A stretch of 40,145 nt of DNA from Bacteroidales bacterium (GTDB taxonomy: Bacteria > Bacteroidota > Bacteroidia > Bacteroidales > WCHB1-69). The notes below the pieces were generated by a model. It ran no database searches. It saw only the letters and a list, made by a program, of their open reading frames with translations, and had not been told where the DNA came from. The position numbers and the translations under genes were made by a program. This document shows positions 1 to 8,621 of the stretch, one piece after another (position 1 is the first letter of the stretch; each line of letters begins with the position of its first letter). Location of the stretch: assembly GCA_016282395.1 (NCBI GenBank), contig JAEEKL010000191.1, positions 1 to 40,145 on the forward strand. Direction: 5' to 3'.

Positions 1-18
1 CGGTGAGAGTTTTCTTGT

Positions 19-88
19 TGAGCTAGCAGGACTCGAACCTACACAGGCAGAACCAAAATCTGTAGTGCTACCATTACACCATAGCTCA
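19..88 (-). tRNA. tRNA-Gln (anticodon TTG)
   Basis: Reverse complement TGAGCTATGGTGTAATGGTAGCACTACAGATTTTGGTTCTGCCTGTGTAGGTTCGAGTCCTGCTAGCTCA: acceptor arms TGAGCTA/TAGCTCA, TTCGAGTCC T-loop, anticodon loop with TTG. Confidence 0.9.
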
Positions 89-110
89 TCCTTTATCATC
101 AATTCGGCGG

Positions 111-118
111 CAAAAATA
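111..118 (-). promoter_or_regulatory. Bacteroidota -7 element (TATTTTTG) for tRNA-Gln
   Basis: caaaaata on + strand = TATTTTTG on - strand, ~23 bp upstream of the tRNA; matches TAnnTTTG. Confidence 0.6.
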
Positions 119-187
119 CATTTTTTTTCAACATACGGCATTATAAATAAAAAAAATTTTTCAAGTGCTATGATATTAAAAAAAGTG

Positions 188-195
188 TATTTTTG
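188..195 (+). promoter_or_regulatory. Bacteroidota -7 element (TATTTTTG) for tRNA-Arg
   Basis: TATTTTTG ~19 bp upstream of tRNA-Arg; matches TAnnTTTG. Confidence 0.6.
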
Positions 196-213
196 CACGC
201 TTTTTTGAAGCAC

Positions 214-287
214 GGCCCCTTAGCTCAACTGAATAGAGCATTTGACTACGGATCAAAAGGTTGCAGGTTTGAATCCTGCAGGGGTCA
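214..287 (+). tRNA. tRNA-Arg (anticodon ACG)
   Basis: GGCCCCTTAGCTCAACTGAATAGAGCATTTGACTACGGATCAAAAGGTTGCAGGTTTGAATCCTGCAGGGGTCA; acceptor GGCCCCT/AGGGGTC, anticodon loop CTACGGA. Confidence 0.93.
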
Positions 288-295
288 CAAAATAA

Positions 296-326
296 AACGC
301 TCAATTTTGCAAGTTGAGCGTTTTTT
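296..326 (+). terminator. Rho-independent terminator after tRNA-Arg
   Basis: AACGCTCAA-TTTTGCAAG-TTGAGCGTT followed by TTTT. Confidence 0.8.
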
Positions 327-341
327 AGTTTAAATTCAAAT

Positions 342-2036
342 ATGAAAAGAATCATTCTTACTTTTTGGATTACGGTCCTTTTTGGATTCCTTTTTGCTCA
401 AAACGAGCAAATTCATTACGATGTTCATCCGAAATTCCCGCATCATGCCACTGCGGAAGAAAAAATGATGATACCGTATCTGTCGCAACAGGCACATCTG
501 CGCGAAGCTGTTTATCCTTCCGCTCCGGTTTCCGCAATAGCAGAGTACCAGCCAATGGGCGGCGTGATGATAGCCTACCCGCTTGGTATTCCTGTCGAGC
601 TGGTGCGTGAATTGTCGCAAATCACTCAGGTGAAAGTGCTTGTGGACACCCCTTCCGACAGTATGCAGGCCAGTGATTACTTCAACAATAATCAAGTAAA
701 TATGGCCAATGTGCAATTTTGGCTTATCCAGCACGACTCCTACTGGACCCGCGACTACGGTCCCTGGTTCGTCATTGACGGCCAAGACTCCATAAGGGTG
801 ATTGACTTCGTCTATAACCGCCCGCAACGTCCGAACGATGACGCGGCTTTGGAATCTGTGGTTGATTTTATGGGCGTTAGCCGTTACGAGATGCCTTTGG
901 TGCATACGGGCGGTAACTATATGGTTGACGGCTATGGCACAGCGGCCTCCACCATGTTAGTGTTGCAGGAAAATCCTGCCGAAACGGAGTCTTCCATCTT
1001 GTCCATGACTCAAAACTATCTCGGCATCGACAACTACATGATTCTTCCTGATCCTCTTGGTGAATACATCGCACATATTGACTGCTGGGGCAAATTCCTC
1101 GATGTCGATAAGGTTCTGATTGGCCAGGTACCGACCAACGACCCGCGCTACAGCAACTATGAGGACGTGGCGCAAACTTTCGCAAACGCCGTGACCCCGT
1201 GGGGAAACCACTACCAGGTTTACCGCGTTTATGCCAACCCGAACGCCAATAATGCCACCCCTTACACCAATTCCTTGATTTTTAACGACCACGTTTTTGT
1301 GCCCGTGACAGGCAACCCTCACGACAACGAGGCCATTGCCGTTTATCAGCAGGCGATGCCCGGCTATACTATCGTGCCCATTATGCAGAGCGAGTACACG
1401 CCTTGGCTGAGCACCGATGCGTTGCACTGCCGCACCCACGAATTGGCTGATCCCGGGATGCTTTACCTGAAACACTACCCGCTATTAGGTGAGGTTTCCC
1501 TTGGCGACCCGCTCAACATTTCCGTCACAGTCAAGGCCTTGAGCGGCGCGGATTTAGTAACCGACTCCCTGTTGGTCTTTTTCCGTATCAATCATGGAGA
1601 ATGGTGGAATTCCACGTTACAAAACGTCGCCAACGATGAATATACGTTCTCTTTTACATCTGTAAATTACGCTTACCAACCGGGTGATACGGTGGAATAC
1701 TATCTGTACGCAAAAGACGAGTCGGGAAGGGTTGAGAAGTATCCTTATATCGGAGCTGCGGATCCGTTTATGTTTCATTTCGGTGGGGTCGGCATTGAAG
1801 ACATGAAACCGTTGCAGGTGCGCGTATGGCCCAATCCGGCTGATGATTTTGTGACTGTGACCTCAGACCAAATCCAACGTGTGGAAATATATAATATGAT
1901 GGGACAACTTGTGTTCGAACAATTCTGCAATGATTCTCACGTCACTATTTCCACCTCCGGCATGGCTCCCGGCACCTACGCCGTGAAAGTGACGACAACC
2001 AGCGGAACTGTCACCAAACGAGTAATTGTCAGATAA
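342..2036 (+). CDS. Secreted agmatine deiminase/Porphyromonas-type peptidylarginine deiminase (PAD_porph) with Ig-like domain and T9SS C-terminal sorting domain
   Basis: Signal peptide; motifs YWTRDYGPW, HIDCWGKFLD, YTNSLIFN, DALHCRTHELAD; C-terminus VWPNPADDFVTV...GTYAVKVTTTSGTVTKRVIVR typical of T9SS CTD. Confidence 0.88.
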   Translation: MKRIILTFWITVLFGFLFAQNEQIHYDVHPKFPHHATAEEKMMIPYLSQQAHLREAVYPSAPVSAIAEYQPMGGVMIAYPLGIPVELVRELSQITQVKVLVDTPSDSMQASDYFNNNQVNMANVQFWLIQHDSYWTRDYGPWFVIDGQDSIRVIDFVYNRPQRPNDDAALESVVDFMGVSRYEMPLVHTGGNYMVDGYGTAASTMLVLQENPAETESSILSMTQNYLGIDNYMILPDPLGEYIAHIDCWGKFLDVDKVLIGQVPTNDPRYSNYEDVAQTFANAVTPWGNHYQVYRVYANPNANNATPYTNSLIFNDHVFVPVTGNPHDNEAIAVYQQAMPGYTIVPIMQSEYTPWLSTDALHCRTHELADPGMLYLKHYPLLGEVSLGDPLNISVTVKALSGADLVTDSLLVFFRINHGEWWNSTLQNVANDEYTFSFTSVNYAYQPGDTVEYYLYAKDESGRVEKYPYIGAADPFMFHFGGVGIEDMKPLQVRVWPNPADDFVTVTSDQIQRVEIYNMMGQLVFEQFCNDSHVTISTSGMAPGTYAVKVTTTSGTVTKRVIVR

Positions 2037-2061
2037 TCGCTGATTATTATTGAATATTACA

Positions 2062-2098
2062 AAAGGGAATGTCAATTCGATTGATGTTCCCTTTTTTT
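2062..2098 (+). terminator. Rho-independent terminator after PPAD-like gene
   Basis: AAAGGGAATGTCAAT-TCG-ATTGATGTTCCCTTTTTTTT; 12+ bp stem with two G-U pairs and a T tract. Confidence 0.85.
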
Positions 2099-2136
2099 CT
2101 ATTGCCTGTCCCTTGGCCCTATTCCCTAAAAAATTG

Positions 2137-2144
2137 TATTTTTG
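2137..2144 (+). promoter_or_regulatory. -7 element (TATTTTTG) upstream of MORN-repeat gene
   Basis: TATTTTTG 19 bp before ATG at 2163; it overlaps the ORF-track start at 2142, favouring the downstream start. Confidence 0.6.
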
Positions 2145-2162
2145 CCCCCTAAAATTTTAAGA

Positions 2163-3479
2163 ATGAAAAAGATACTTTTGTTATGGCTGTGTGTGGCGCT
2201 AACAGTCGGTCTGTCGGCGCAGGACACGACCAAAACCTACTGGAAAAACGGCAAACTGATGTCCATCGGGGTGCAGAAAAAGGGCGTTGAAGAGGGGCAT
2301 TGGATCTATTACCACAACAACGGTTCGAAATGGACGGAAGGAGATTATCGTGGCGGCATCAAGATTGGCGTATGGAGAGTGTGGTACGATGACGGCAAAC
2401 TCGGTCAGGAATACCATGCTGACAACGGTCCGTTCAAAAGCTGGTTTCAGTCGGGTAAGGTAGAGTCGGAAGGGCAGTTCAAGGACAGCCAACGGGACGG
2501 TCAATGGACTTTTTATCATCCTAACGGTCAGTTATACAAACAAGTAACATATATCGGAGACAGCGTTCATGGTCATGTGATAGAATATTTCGACAACGGT
2601 GAGAAATATTTCGAGGGCACTTACGACATGGGGTTGCTGGAAGGTGACGCCTGCTGGTGGAACCGTGGTGGCAAAAAAGACATGGAGGGCAAGCTGGTTC
2701 ACGGATTGCAGCAAGGGTTATGGAAATTCTACGATAACGAAGGCCGCCTCGGCAGCGAAGGCAATTTTGAGAACGGTCTGCAACATGGCACATGGACTTA
2801 CTACTACGAGAACGGAAAAGTTTGGCGCAAAGGAAATTACGTTAATGGGAAACGCGATGGATTGTGGAAAGCATGGTATGAGGACGGCAAACTGCAGCGT
2901 GAAGGTGCGTTTAAAGACGACAAGGAAAACGGCAAATGGATTGCCTATTTCCATAATGGGAAAATCAAAGATCAGGGTACTTTTAAAGATGCCGTGATGG
3001 ACGGTTTCTGGGAAGGATGGTTCGAAAACGGCTTCAAAAAGTACGAAAACAACTATAAAGCAGGAAAGCTGAACGGACTTTGCATCATGTTTTGGGAGGA
3101 AACCGGCAAGATGCACCGTCAGGGAAAATACACCGACGACTTGAAGAACGGCGTATGGAACGAGTACGCACAGAACGGCCATATTCTCTCCAAGGGCAAA
3201 TATTCCAAGGATTTGAAAGAGGGAAAATGGGTGTTTTACAATATGCACGAGAAAAAAATCCGAGAACAGAATTTTGTGAATGATGTGCCTGAAGGTGTGT
3301 TCACCGAATATTACGACAACGGAGTGAAGCATACGCAGGGCGCTTATAAAAACCGGCTGCGCCACGGTAAATGGTCAAGCTGGAACCCGCAAGGAAAGTT
3401 GACTTACAGCGCCATCTTCGATAATGGTCATAAAGTGAAAGAAATCTATGTCACCGACCCCAAAAAAACACCCTTTTAA
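2163..3479 (+). CDS. MORN-like repeat (YwqK-family) secreted protein
   Basis: Signal peptide MKKILLLWLCVALTVGLSAQ; many ~23-aa repeats of the form GxWxxYxxNGKxxxEGxFKxGxxxG. Confidence 0.85.
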   Translation: MKKILLLWLCVALTVGLSAQDTTKTYWKNGKLMSIGVQKKGVEEGHWIYYHNNGSKWTEGDYRGGIKIGVWRVWYDDGKLGQEYHADNGPFKSWFQSGKVESEGQFKDSQRDGQWTFYHPNGQLYKQVTYIGDSVHGHVIEYFDNGEKYFEGTYDMGLLEGDACWWNRGGKKDMEGKLVHGLQQGLWKFYDNEGRLGSEGNFENGLQHGTWTYYYENGKVWRKGNYVNGKRDGLWKAWYEDGKLQREGAFKDDKENGKWIAYFHNGKIKDQGTFKDAVMDGFWEGWFENGFKKYENNYKAGKLNGLCIMFWEETGKMHRQGKYTDDLKNGVWNEYAQNGHILSKGKYSKDLKEGKWVFYNMHEKKIREQNFVNDVPEGVFTEYYDNGVKHTQGAYKNRLRHGKWSSWNPQGKLTYSAIFDNGHKVKEIYVTDPKKTPF

Positions 3480-3537
3480 TCGGTTAAAAAAACATAAATC
3501 CCTGCGTGAATTAGTCGGGGAATCCAAGTTAAAATTT

Positions 3538-4182
3538 ATGAATATGGAAATCAAGACGTTTCATTTCAATCCGATTATGGTGAACACCTACATCTTGTCG
3601 GATGAGACTGACGAGTCGATAATCGTGGATCCGGGCAACTGTCAACGGTATGAAGACGAGCAGATTCGTGAATATGTCGCCTCTAAAAATCTGAAAATCA
3701 AATACATCATCAATACACATCCACATATTGACCACATTTTGGGCAATCCGTGGTGCGTGACGGAATACCATCCCGAACTGCTGATGCATGAAGCTGGTAT
3801 GCCGATTTACAGAAAAGCGCACGTCTATGCTGCTGCTTTCGGATTGGAAACAGAAAATATGCCTACGCCTGATCGTTTCCTTCAAGAAGGCGAGGTGGTG
3901 ACTTTTGGAAATCAGCAACTTAAAGTGCTCTATACGCCCGGTCACTGCGATGGAAGTATCTGTCTATATTGTGAGGAAAACAAGATTATCTTCACTGGCG
4001 ATCTGATTTTTGAGCTGAGTGTAGGCCGAAGTGATTTGCCAACGGGAAACGAGACTTTGCTGCTGCAGAGCATTCGTGAGAAGATTCTCGTTCTCGATGA
4101 TGAGGTGACGATACTTTCCGGACACGGCGACCCTACCACCGTTGGGCGCGAACGGAAAGGAAACCCGTATTTGATGGGATGA
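3538..4182 (+). CDS. MBL-fold metallo-hydrolase (glyoxalase II-like)
   Basis: THPHIDH metal-binding motif, YTPGHCDGSICLY, FTGDLIFELSVGRSDLPTG. ORF opens at 3448, but MNMEIKTFHF (3538 or 3544) is the more likely start. Confidence 0.88.
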   Translation: MNMEIKTFHFNPIMVNTYILSDETDESIIVDPGNCQRYEDEQIREYVASKNLKIKYIINTHPHIDHILGNPWCVTEYHPELLMHEAGMPIYRKAHVYAAAFGLETENMPTPDRFLQEGEVVTFGNQQLKVLYTPGHCDGSICLYCEENKIIFTGDLIFELSVGRSDLPTGNETLLLQSIREKILVLDDEVTILSGHGDPTTVGRERKGNPYLMG

Positions 4183-4228
4183 GACAATGAATAAGAGGTT
4201 GAAATTAGGATAAATTAACATTATTAGT

Positions 4229-4822
4229 ATGAGTCAAGTTCCGACTTTTTCAGAAGAAAATTTAGAAAATTTAGCATTCCATTACAAAGAGATACTGAAG
4301 GGTTTAGGGGAAAATCCTGATCGGGAGGGTTTGTTGAAAACCCCGATGCGTGTGGCGAAGGCCATGGATTTTCTGACCCACGGTTACCGCCAAGATCCGA
4401 AAGCGATTCTTGAAAGTGCCTTGTTTCATGAGGATTACAAGCAAATTGTAGTGGTTAAGGACATCGAGATTTATTCGTTATGCGAACACCACCTGCTGCC
4501 GTTTTTCGGGAAAGCGCACATCGGCTACATCCCAAACGGCACGATCGTAGGATTGAGTAAAATACCCCGTGTAGTGGAGTGTTTCGCTCGCCGTCTGCAG
4601 CTGCAGGAGCGTCTCACTTCCCAAATCAAGGACTGCCTGCAGGATGTGCTGAACCCGCTCGGCGTAGCTGTCGTCATTGAGGCGCAACACCTCTGCATGT
4701 CCATGCGCGGCATCCAGAAACAGAACTCCGTGACCACCACGTCAGAATTTACCGGCGCGTTCCTCAAAAACGAGAATACCCGCCAGGAGTTCATGCACCT
4801 CATCGGGGCCGACCTGCACTGA
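4229..4822 (+). CDS. folE: GTP cyclohydrolase I
   Basis: [40 protein letters not shown]...[26 protein letters not shown]. Confidence 0.96.
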   Translation: MSQVPTFSEENLENLAFHYKEILKGLGENPDREGLLKTPMRVAKAMDFLTHGYRQDPKAILESALFHEDYKQIVVVKDIEIYSLCEHHLLPFFGKAHIGYIPNGTIVGLSKIPRVVECFARRLQLQERLTSQIKDCLQDVLNPLGVAVVIEAQHLCMSMRGIQKQNSVTTTSEFTGAFLKNENTRQEFMHLIGADLH

Positions 4823-4854
4823 TTGGTTGATTCAAAATTACCTGTAAAAAAAAC

Positions 4855-4882
4855 GTAGAGACGCAAAATTTTGCGTCTCTAC
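4855..4882 (-). repeat. 28-bp perfect palindrome, REP-like copy 1; with adjacent T8 tract on - strand it probably terminates gcvH
   Basis: GTAGAGACGCAAAATTTTGCGTCTCTAC; on the - strand followed by GTTTTTTTT. Confidence 0.8.
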
Positions 4883-4913
4883 TACTAATGTAATGAAAAA
4901 AACAGCAAGGGTT

Positions 4914-5291
4914 TTATCCCAACATAGCGGTGTAAGCGGCAGCGTCCATCAGGTCGGCAACTTGAGCGGGATCCGTCATTTTGATTTTGATGATCCAGCC
5001 AGCGCCGTAAGGATCGCTATTCACGAGGGCGGGTTCGCCTTCTAGAGCCTCGTTGAATTCGACGATTTCACCGCCGACAGGCAAGAGCAGGTCGGCAACG
5101 GTTTTCACAGCTTCGATAGAGCCGAAAACCTCGTCTTTGTCCAACGTTTCACCCACAGAGGGGATGTCGAGAAACACGATGTCGCCTAATTCGTTAGCGG
5201 CATGGGCGGTGATGCCCACCAATGCAAATTCACCATCCACTTTCAACCATTCGTGGTCTTGGGAATACTTCAAATTTTCAGGAATGTTCAT
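4914..5291 (-). CDS. gcvH: Glycine cleavage system H protein
   Basis: YSQDHEWLKVDGEFALVGITAHAANELGDIVFLDIPSVGETLDKDEVFGSIEAVKTVADLLLPVGGEI; lipoyl-Lys motif ESIEAVK-like. Confidence 0.96.
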   Translation of the reverse strand: MNIPENLKYSQDHEWLKVDGEFALVGITAHAANELGDIVFLDIPSVGETLDKDEVFGSIEAVKTVADLLLPVGGEIVEFNEALEGEPALVNSDPYGAGWIIKIKMTDPAQVADLMDAAAYTAMLG

Positions 5292-5315
5292 ACTTTTAAG
5301 TTTATAAATGAAAAA

Positions 5316-5873
5316 TTAAACGGTCATAATTTCTTTCTCTTTGGCTTCCATTATCTTATCCACTTTGCTGATGGCTTCGTCGGTGGCTTTTTGGATATCG
5401 CTTTCCAATTTCTTGACAGCATCTTCCTCCACGCCGTCATCTTTCAGCTTTTTGGCATCGTCGTTGGCCGTGCGGCGGATGTTACGGATAGCCACTTTGG
5501 TCTGTTCAGCATCTTGTTTAGCCTTCTTTACAAGCTCTTTACGGCGTTCCTCGGTCGGTGCAGGAATTACCAAGCGGATGAACTCGCCATTGTTCTGTGG
5601 GGTAACCCCGATATTGGCTGCGAGAATGGCTTTCTCTATCACGGGCAGCATGTTGCGCTCCCAGGGTTGGATGACGATTTGGTGAGCATCAGGGGTATTC
5701 ACATTGGCCACCTGGTCAATGGGGGTGGGGTTGCCATAATAATCGACTTTGATGCCGTCTAACATTTGTGGGGAAGCCTTTCCGGCTCTCACTTTCTGCA
5801 GTTCCTTGTCGAAATGCGCCACAGTGGCATTCATACTGTCTTTCGCTTGTTTCAAGCAGGTTTGTGTATCCAT
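5316..5873 (-). CDS. frr: Ribosome recycling factor
   Basis: HFDKELQKVRAGKASPQMLDGIKVDYYGNPTPIDQVANVNTPDAHQIVIQPW. Confidence 0.96.
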   Translation of the reverse strand: MDTQTCLKQAKDSMNATVAHFDKELQKVRAGKASPQMLDGIKVDYYGNPTPIDQVANVNTPDAHQIVIQPWERNMLPVIEKAILAANIGVTPQNNGEFIRLVIPAPTEERRKELVKKAKQDAEQTKVAIRNIRRTANDDAKKLKDDGVEEDAVKKLESDIQKATDEAISKVDKIMEAKEKEIMTV

Positions 5874-5883
5874 AATGTTGATT

Positions 5884-6309
5884 TTAATCTATTAAATTAC
5901 TGTTTATAAAATTGTTATCTTCTTTCTCTTCTGGTGTTTCCTCGGGTGTGTCCCTTTCTCCCCGCTCCATTTCCGCTTTGAGATTCTCGATTTCGCGGAG
6001 TTGCATCAGACGCATTTTTTTCAAAGAAGTTAATTCTTTCTCCTTATAAGATTTTGTCCACTTATAGACAATCATATAATGCAAAATAACAGCTAATAAC
6101 CAAACAATCAGCAAGAAAAGGATGGCCTTTAGAAAGGTGACCTCACCACTGTCTTTGAACAGGAAATACCATACCACCCAAAGAAAAGTATTAGCAAGGA
6201 TAAAGATAGCGAGATGAATTTTAAACGAAGTCCTTCGTGCCGCCATTTTCGCCAATTTGGCTTCCTCTTCGGGGGTGATTTCCGGAATATTGGAGTTATT
6301 TTCAGCCAT
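5884..6309 (-). CDS. 2TM domain-containing membrane protein
   Basis: Two hydrophobic helices (FKIHLAIFILANTFLWVVWYFLF; FLKAILFLLIVWLLAVILHYMIVYKW) followed by a charged coiled-coil tail. Confidence 0.7.
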   Translation of the reverse strand: MAENNSNIPEITPEEEAKLAKMAARRTSFKIHLAIFILANTFLWVVWYFLFKDSGEVTFLKAILFLLIVWLLAVILHYMIVYKWTKSYKEKELTSLKKMRLMQLREIENLKAEMERGERDTPEETPEEKEDNNFINSNLID

Positions 6310-6381
6310 TATTATTACTTTAGACTTAGACTATTGACTATTAACTTTAAACTTGGCCTTTGGTTCTTGACCCTGAACAAT

Positions 6382-7086
6382 TTAGAACAAGAGGGTTCCG
6401 ATTGGTTCGCCGTAGAGTACTTTCGTCAGGTTGCCTTTGGTGTTCGCGTCATAGACGTAGATGGGCATCTTGTTGTCCTGACAAAGCGCAAAAGCAGTCA
6501 TATCCATGATTTTGAGGTTTTTCTGATAGGCTTCTGCGAGGGAGATTTCGGTGAATTTCACTGCATTGGGGTCTTTCTCGGGATCAGCGGTATAAACACC
6601 GTCCACGCGGGTACCCTTGATGAGCAGATCGGCCTTGATTTCGAGGGCGCGGAGGGCAGCGCCTGTATCCGTGGTAAAGAACGGATTGCCCGTACCGCCG
6701 GCAAGGAACGTCACATAACCGGCTTCCAGCGATTCGATAGCCTTGCGCCAGGAGGTCTTCTCGCAGACACCTTCGATGTTGACCGCGGACAAAACCTTGG
6801 CTTTCACGTTCATAGCCTCCAAAACACCTTGTACGGCAAGTGCGTTGATGATGGTGGCTAACATCCCCATTTGATCACCTTGACGGCGTTCAAACCCGGC
6901 GGACGCGCCTTGCACGCCGCGGAAGATGTTGCCGCCACCGATGACCACTGCCACCTGCACGCCCGCATCTACTGCAGACTTGATCTCGTTAGCGTAATGT
7001 TCAATATGACTATAACTTACACCGTAACCGTCATCACCAGTCAACGATTCACCACTCAATTTCAATAATATGCGTTTATATTTCAT
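6382..7086 (-). CDS. pyrH: UMP kinase
   Basis: MKYKRILLKLSGESLTGDDGYG...VAVVIGGGNIFRG...TGNPFFTTDTGAALRALEIKADLLIKGTRVDGVYTADPEKDPNA. Confidence 0.96.
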   Translation of the reverse strand: MKYKRILLKLSGESLTGDDGYGVSYSHIEHYANEIKSAVDAGVQVAVVIGGGNIFRGVQGASAGFERRQGDQMGMLATIINALAVQGVLEAMNVKAKVLSAVNIEGVCEKTSWRKAIESLEAGYVTFLAGGTGNPFFTTDTGAALRALEIKADLLIKGTRVDGVYTADPEKDPNAVKFTEISLAEAYQKNLKIMDMTAFALCQDNKMPIYVYDANTKGNLTKVLYGEPIGTLLF

Positions 7087-7105
7087 ATTCTTTTATTTCA
7101 GGTTG

Positions 7106-7121
7106 CAAAAATACAAAAATA
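7106..7121 (-). promoter_or_regulatory. Two tandem -7 elements (TATTTTTG x2) upstream of pyrH
   Basis: caaaaata at 7106-7113 and 7114-7121 on + strand. Confidence 0.5.
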
Positions 7122-7201
7122 ACAGTTATTCAGACACGCTTGTCATAAAAAACGTTACGAAACAGGAAATACTCAATAATACTGCAAAAACAGCGGGAGT
7201 T

Positions 7202-8614
7202 TCAGTCTCTTTCCCTATGCCCTACCTCTACCACAATTTGCGGGTATTTTTCACGCAAATGGGCGGCGGTTTGCTCGGCGAAATAGACGGATCTGTGTTG
7301 GCCGCCGGTACAACCAAAATTGACCGTCAGGTGGGTGAATTTGCGTTCCAGATAATTATCTACGGACATATCCACCAATGCACAAACGTGATTCTCAAAT
7401 ATTTCCACCTCTTTGTATTGCTGCAGATAGGCAATCACACAGTCGTCTTTGCCTGTGAAAGTAGCGTACCGCTTCTCCCGGCCGGGATTGGGTAGGGCGC
7501 GACAGTCGAACACGAAGCCGCCTCCATTGCCGGAATTGTCTTCGGGCAACCCTTTTTTGTAAGAGAAACTTTGTACTGTAACGGTCAGTTTGTCAGAATT
7601 TTCTTTAACTGGCTCCACGTAGCTGTCCACCACCGTTTGCAGCACCTGTTGTAATTCTGGTAGCCCGTCAGGTAAGGCGTTGTGTTGCAGCAGATAACGC
7701 ATATTGCGGATGGCATAGGGGACGCTTTGTAGGAAATGCGTTTTCCGTTCGAAATAGCCCCGATAGCCGTATGCTCCCATCGCCTGCATGATGCGGATGA
7801 GTGAAAAAGCGTTAAAATAGGCTTTGAACTGTTTTCGGTCAACGGGAATGTATTGCGCCAGATTGTCCATGTAGCATTCCAGCAGTTCCTCGCGGATTTC
7901 GGGTGAAAGGTCGGCCTTGGCATCATACAGTAAAGAGGCAATGTCATACTGCAACGCTCCTTTTCTACCCCCTTGATAATCAATGAACCAGACATCATCT
8001 TGATACACCATGATGTTCCTTGACTGGAAATCCCGATAGAGGAAGTAGTCATCGTCAACACTGAGAAGGTAGTCCATAAACCGTTGGTAATCATCCTCCA
8101 ACAGCTGTTCGTTGAAGGGAATATACATCATTTTCAGGTAGTAGTATTTGAAATAGTTGAGATCCCACTGCATAGACTGTCGGTCAAAGGCGGCGCGAGG
8201 GTATGCCACTGACATGTCAAGACCCTTTTTTGCTGTCATCTGGAATTGGGGCAAGGCAGCAACCACTTTCTTATAAAAGATCATAATCTCATGGAAATCA
8301 TCATTATTCGTTCTGATTTCACACAACCTGTCATACAAGGTTTGTTTTCCCAAATCATTCAGCAGATAATGTTTTTCATCTTCGTACACGGCGAGTAAAG
8401 TAGGGACGTTCAGCTGTTGTGCTGCAAAGAAACGGGTGTATTCGAAAAACGCTTTGTTTTCCGCAACATCGTCATTATATGCACCGATTAGAGTATTACC
8501 ATCCTCGAAAGTGAAGCGATAATAGCGCCTATGCGATCCGGACTGCGCCAGCGGTACGCAGGAGGTGGGATTTTTGCCTGCGTATGTTTTTGCCATTTGG
8601 GTTAATATGTCCAT
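7202..8614 (-). CDS. Fusion protein: AmgK-like aminoglycoside/sugar phosphotransferase domain + RapZ C-terminal domain
   Basis: Kinase motifs YRDFQSRNIMV and FIDYQGGRKGALQYDIASLLYDA; C-terminal SFSYKKGLPEDNSGNGGGFVFDCRALPNPG...HLTVNFGCTGGQHRSVYFAEQ as in RapZ. Confidence 0.9.
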   Translation of the reverse strand: MDILTQMAKTYAGKNPTSCVPLAQSGSHRRYYRFTFEDGNTLIGAYNDDVAENKAFFEYTRFFAAQQLNVPTLLAVYEDEKHYLLNDLGKQTLYDRLCEIRTNNDDFHEIMIFYKKVVAALPQFQMTAKKGLDMSVAYPRAAFDRQSMQWDLNYFKYYYLKMMYIPFNEQLLEDDYQRFMDYLLSVDDDYFLYRDFQSRNIMVYQDDVWFIDYQGGRKGALQYDIASLLYDAKADLSPEIREELLECYMDNLAQYIPVDRKQFKAYFNAFSLIRIMQAMGAYGYRGYFERKTHFLQSVPYAIRNMRYLLQHNALPDGLPELQQVLQTVVDSYVEPVKENSDKLTVTVQSFSYKKGLPEDNSGNGGGFVFDCRALPNPGREKRYATFTGKDDCVIAYLQQYKEVEIFENHVCALVDMSVDNYLERKFTHLTVNFGCTGGQHRSVYFAEQTAAHLREKYPQIVVEVGHRERD

Positions 8615-8621
8615 TTTGTAA

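Noticed and set aside
336-1475. Long antisense ORFs opposite the PPAD-like gene (336-905, 877-1185, 957-1475)
   Set aside because: Shadow ORFs of a clearly recognisable protein on the other strand; no recognisable motifs.
2718-3365. 215-aa antisense ORF opposite the MORN-repeat gene
   Set aside because: Repeat-driven reverse-strand shadow; the plus strand has an unambiguous repeat protein.
2163-4182. Possible toxin-antitoxin module (YwqK-like protein plus MBL hydrolase)
   Set aside because: The YwqK-like protein has a signal peptide and the neighbour is a glyoxalase II-like hydrolase with its own long leader; no toxin features.
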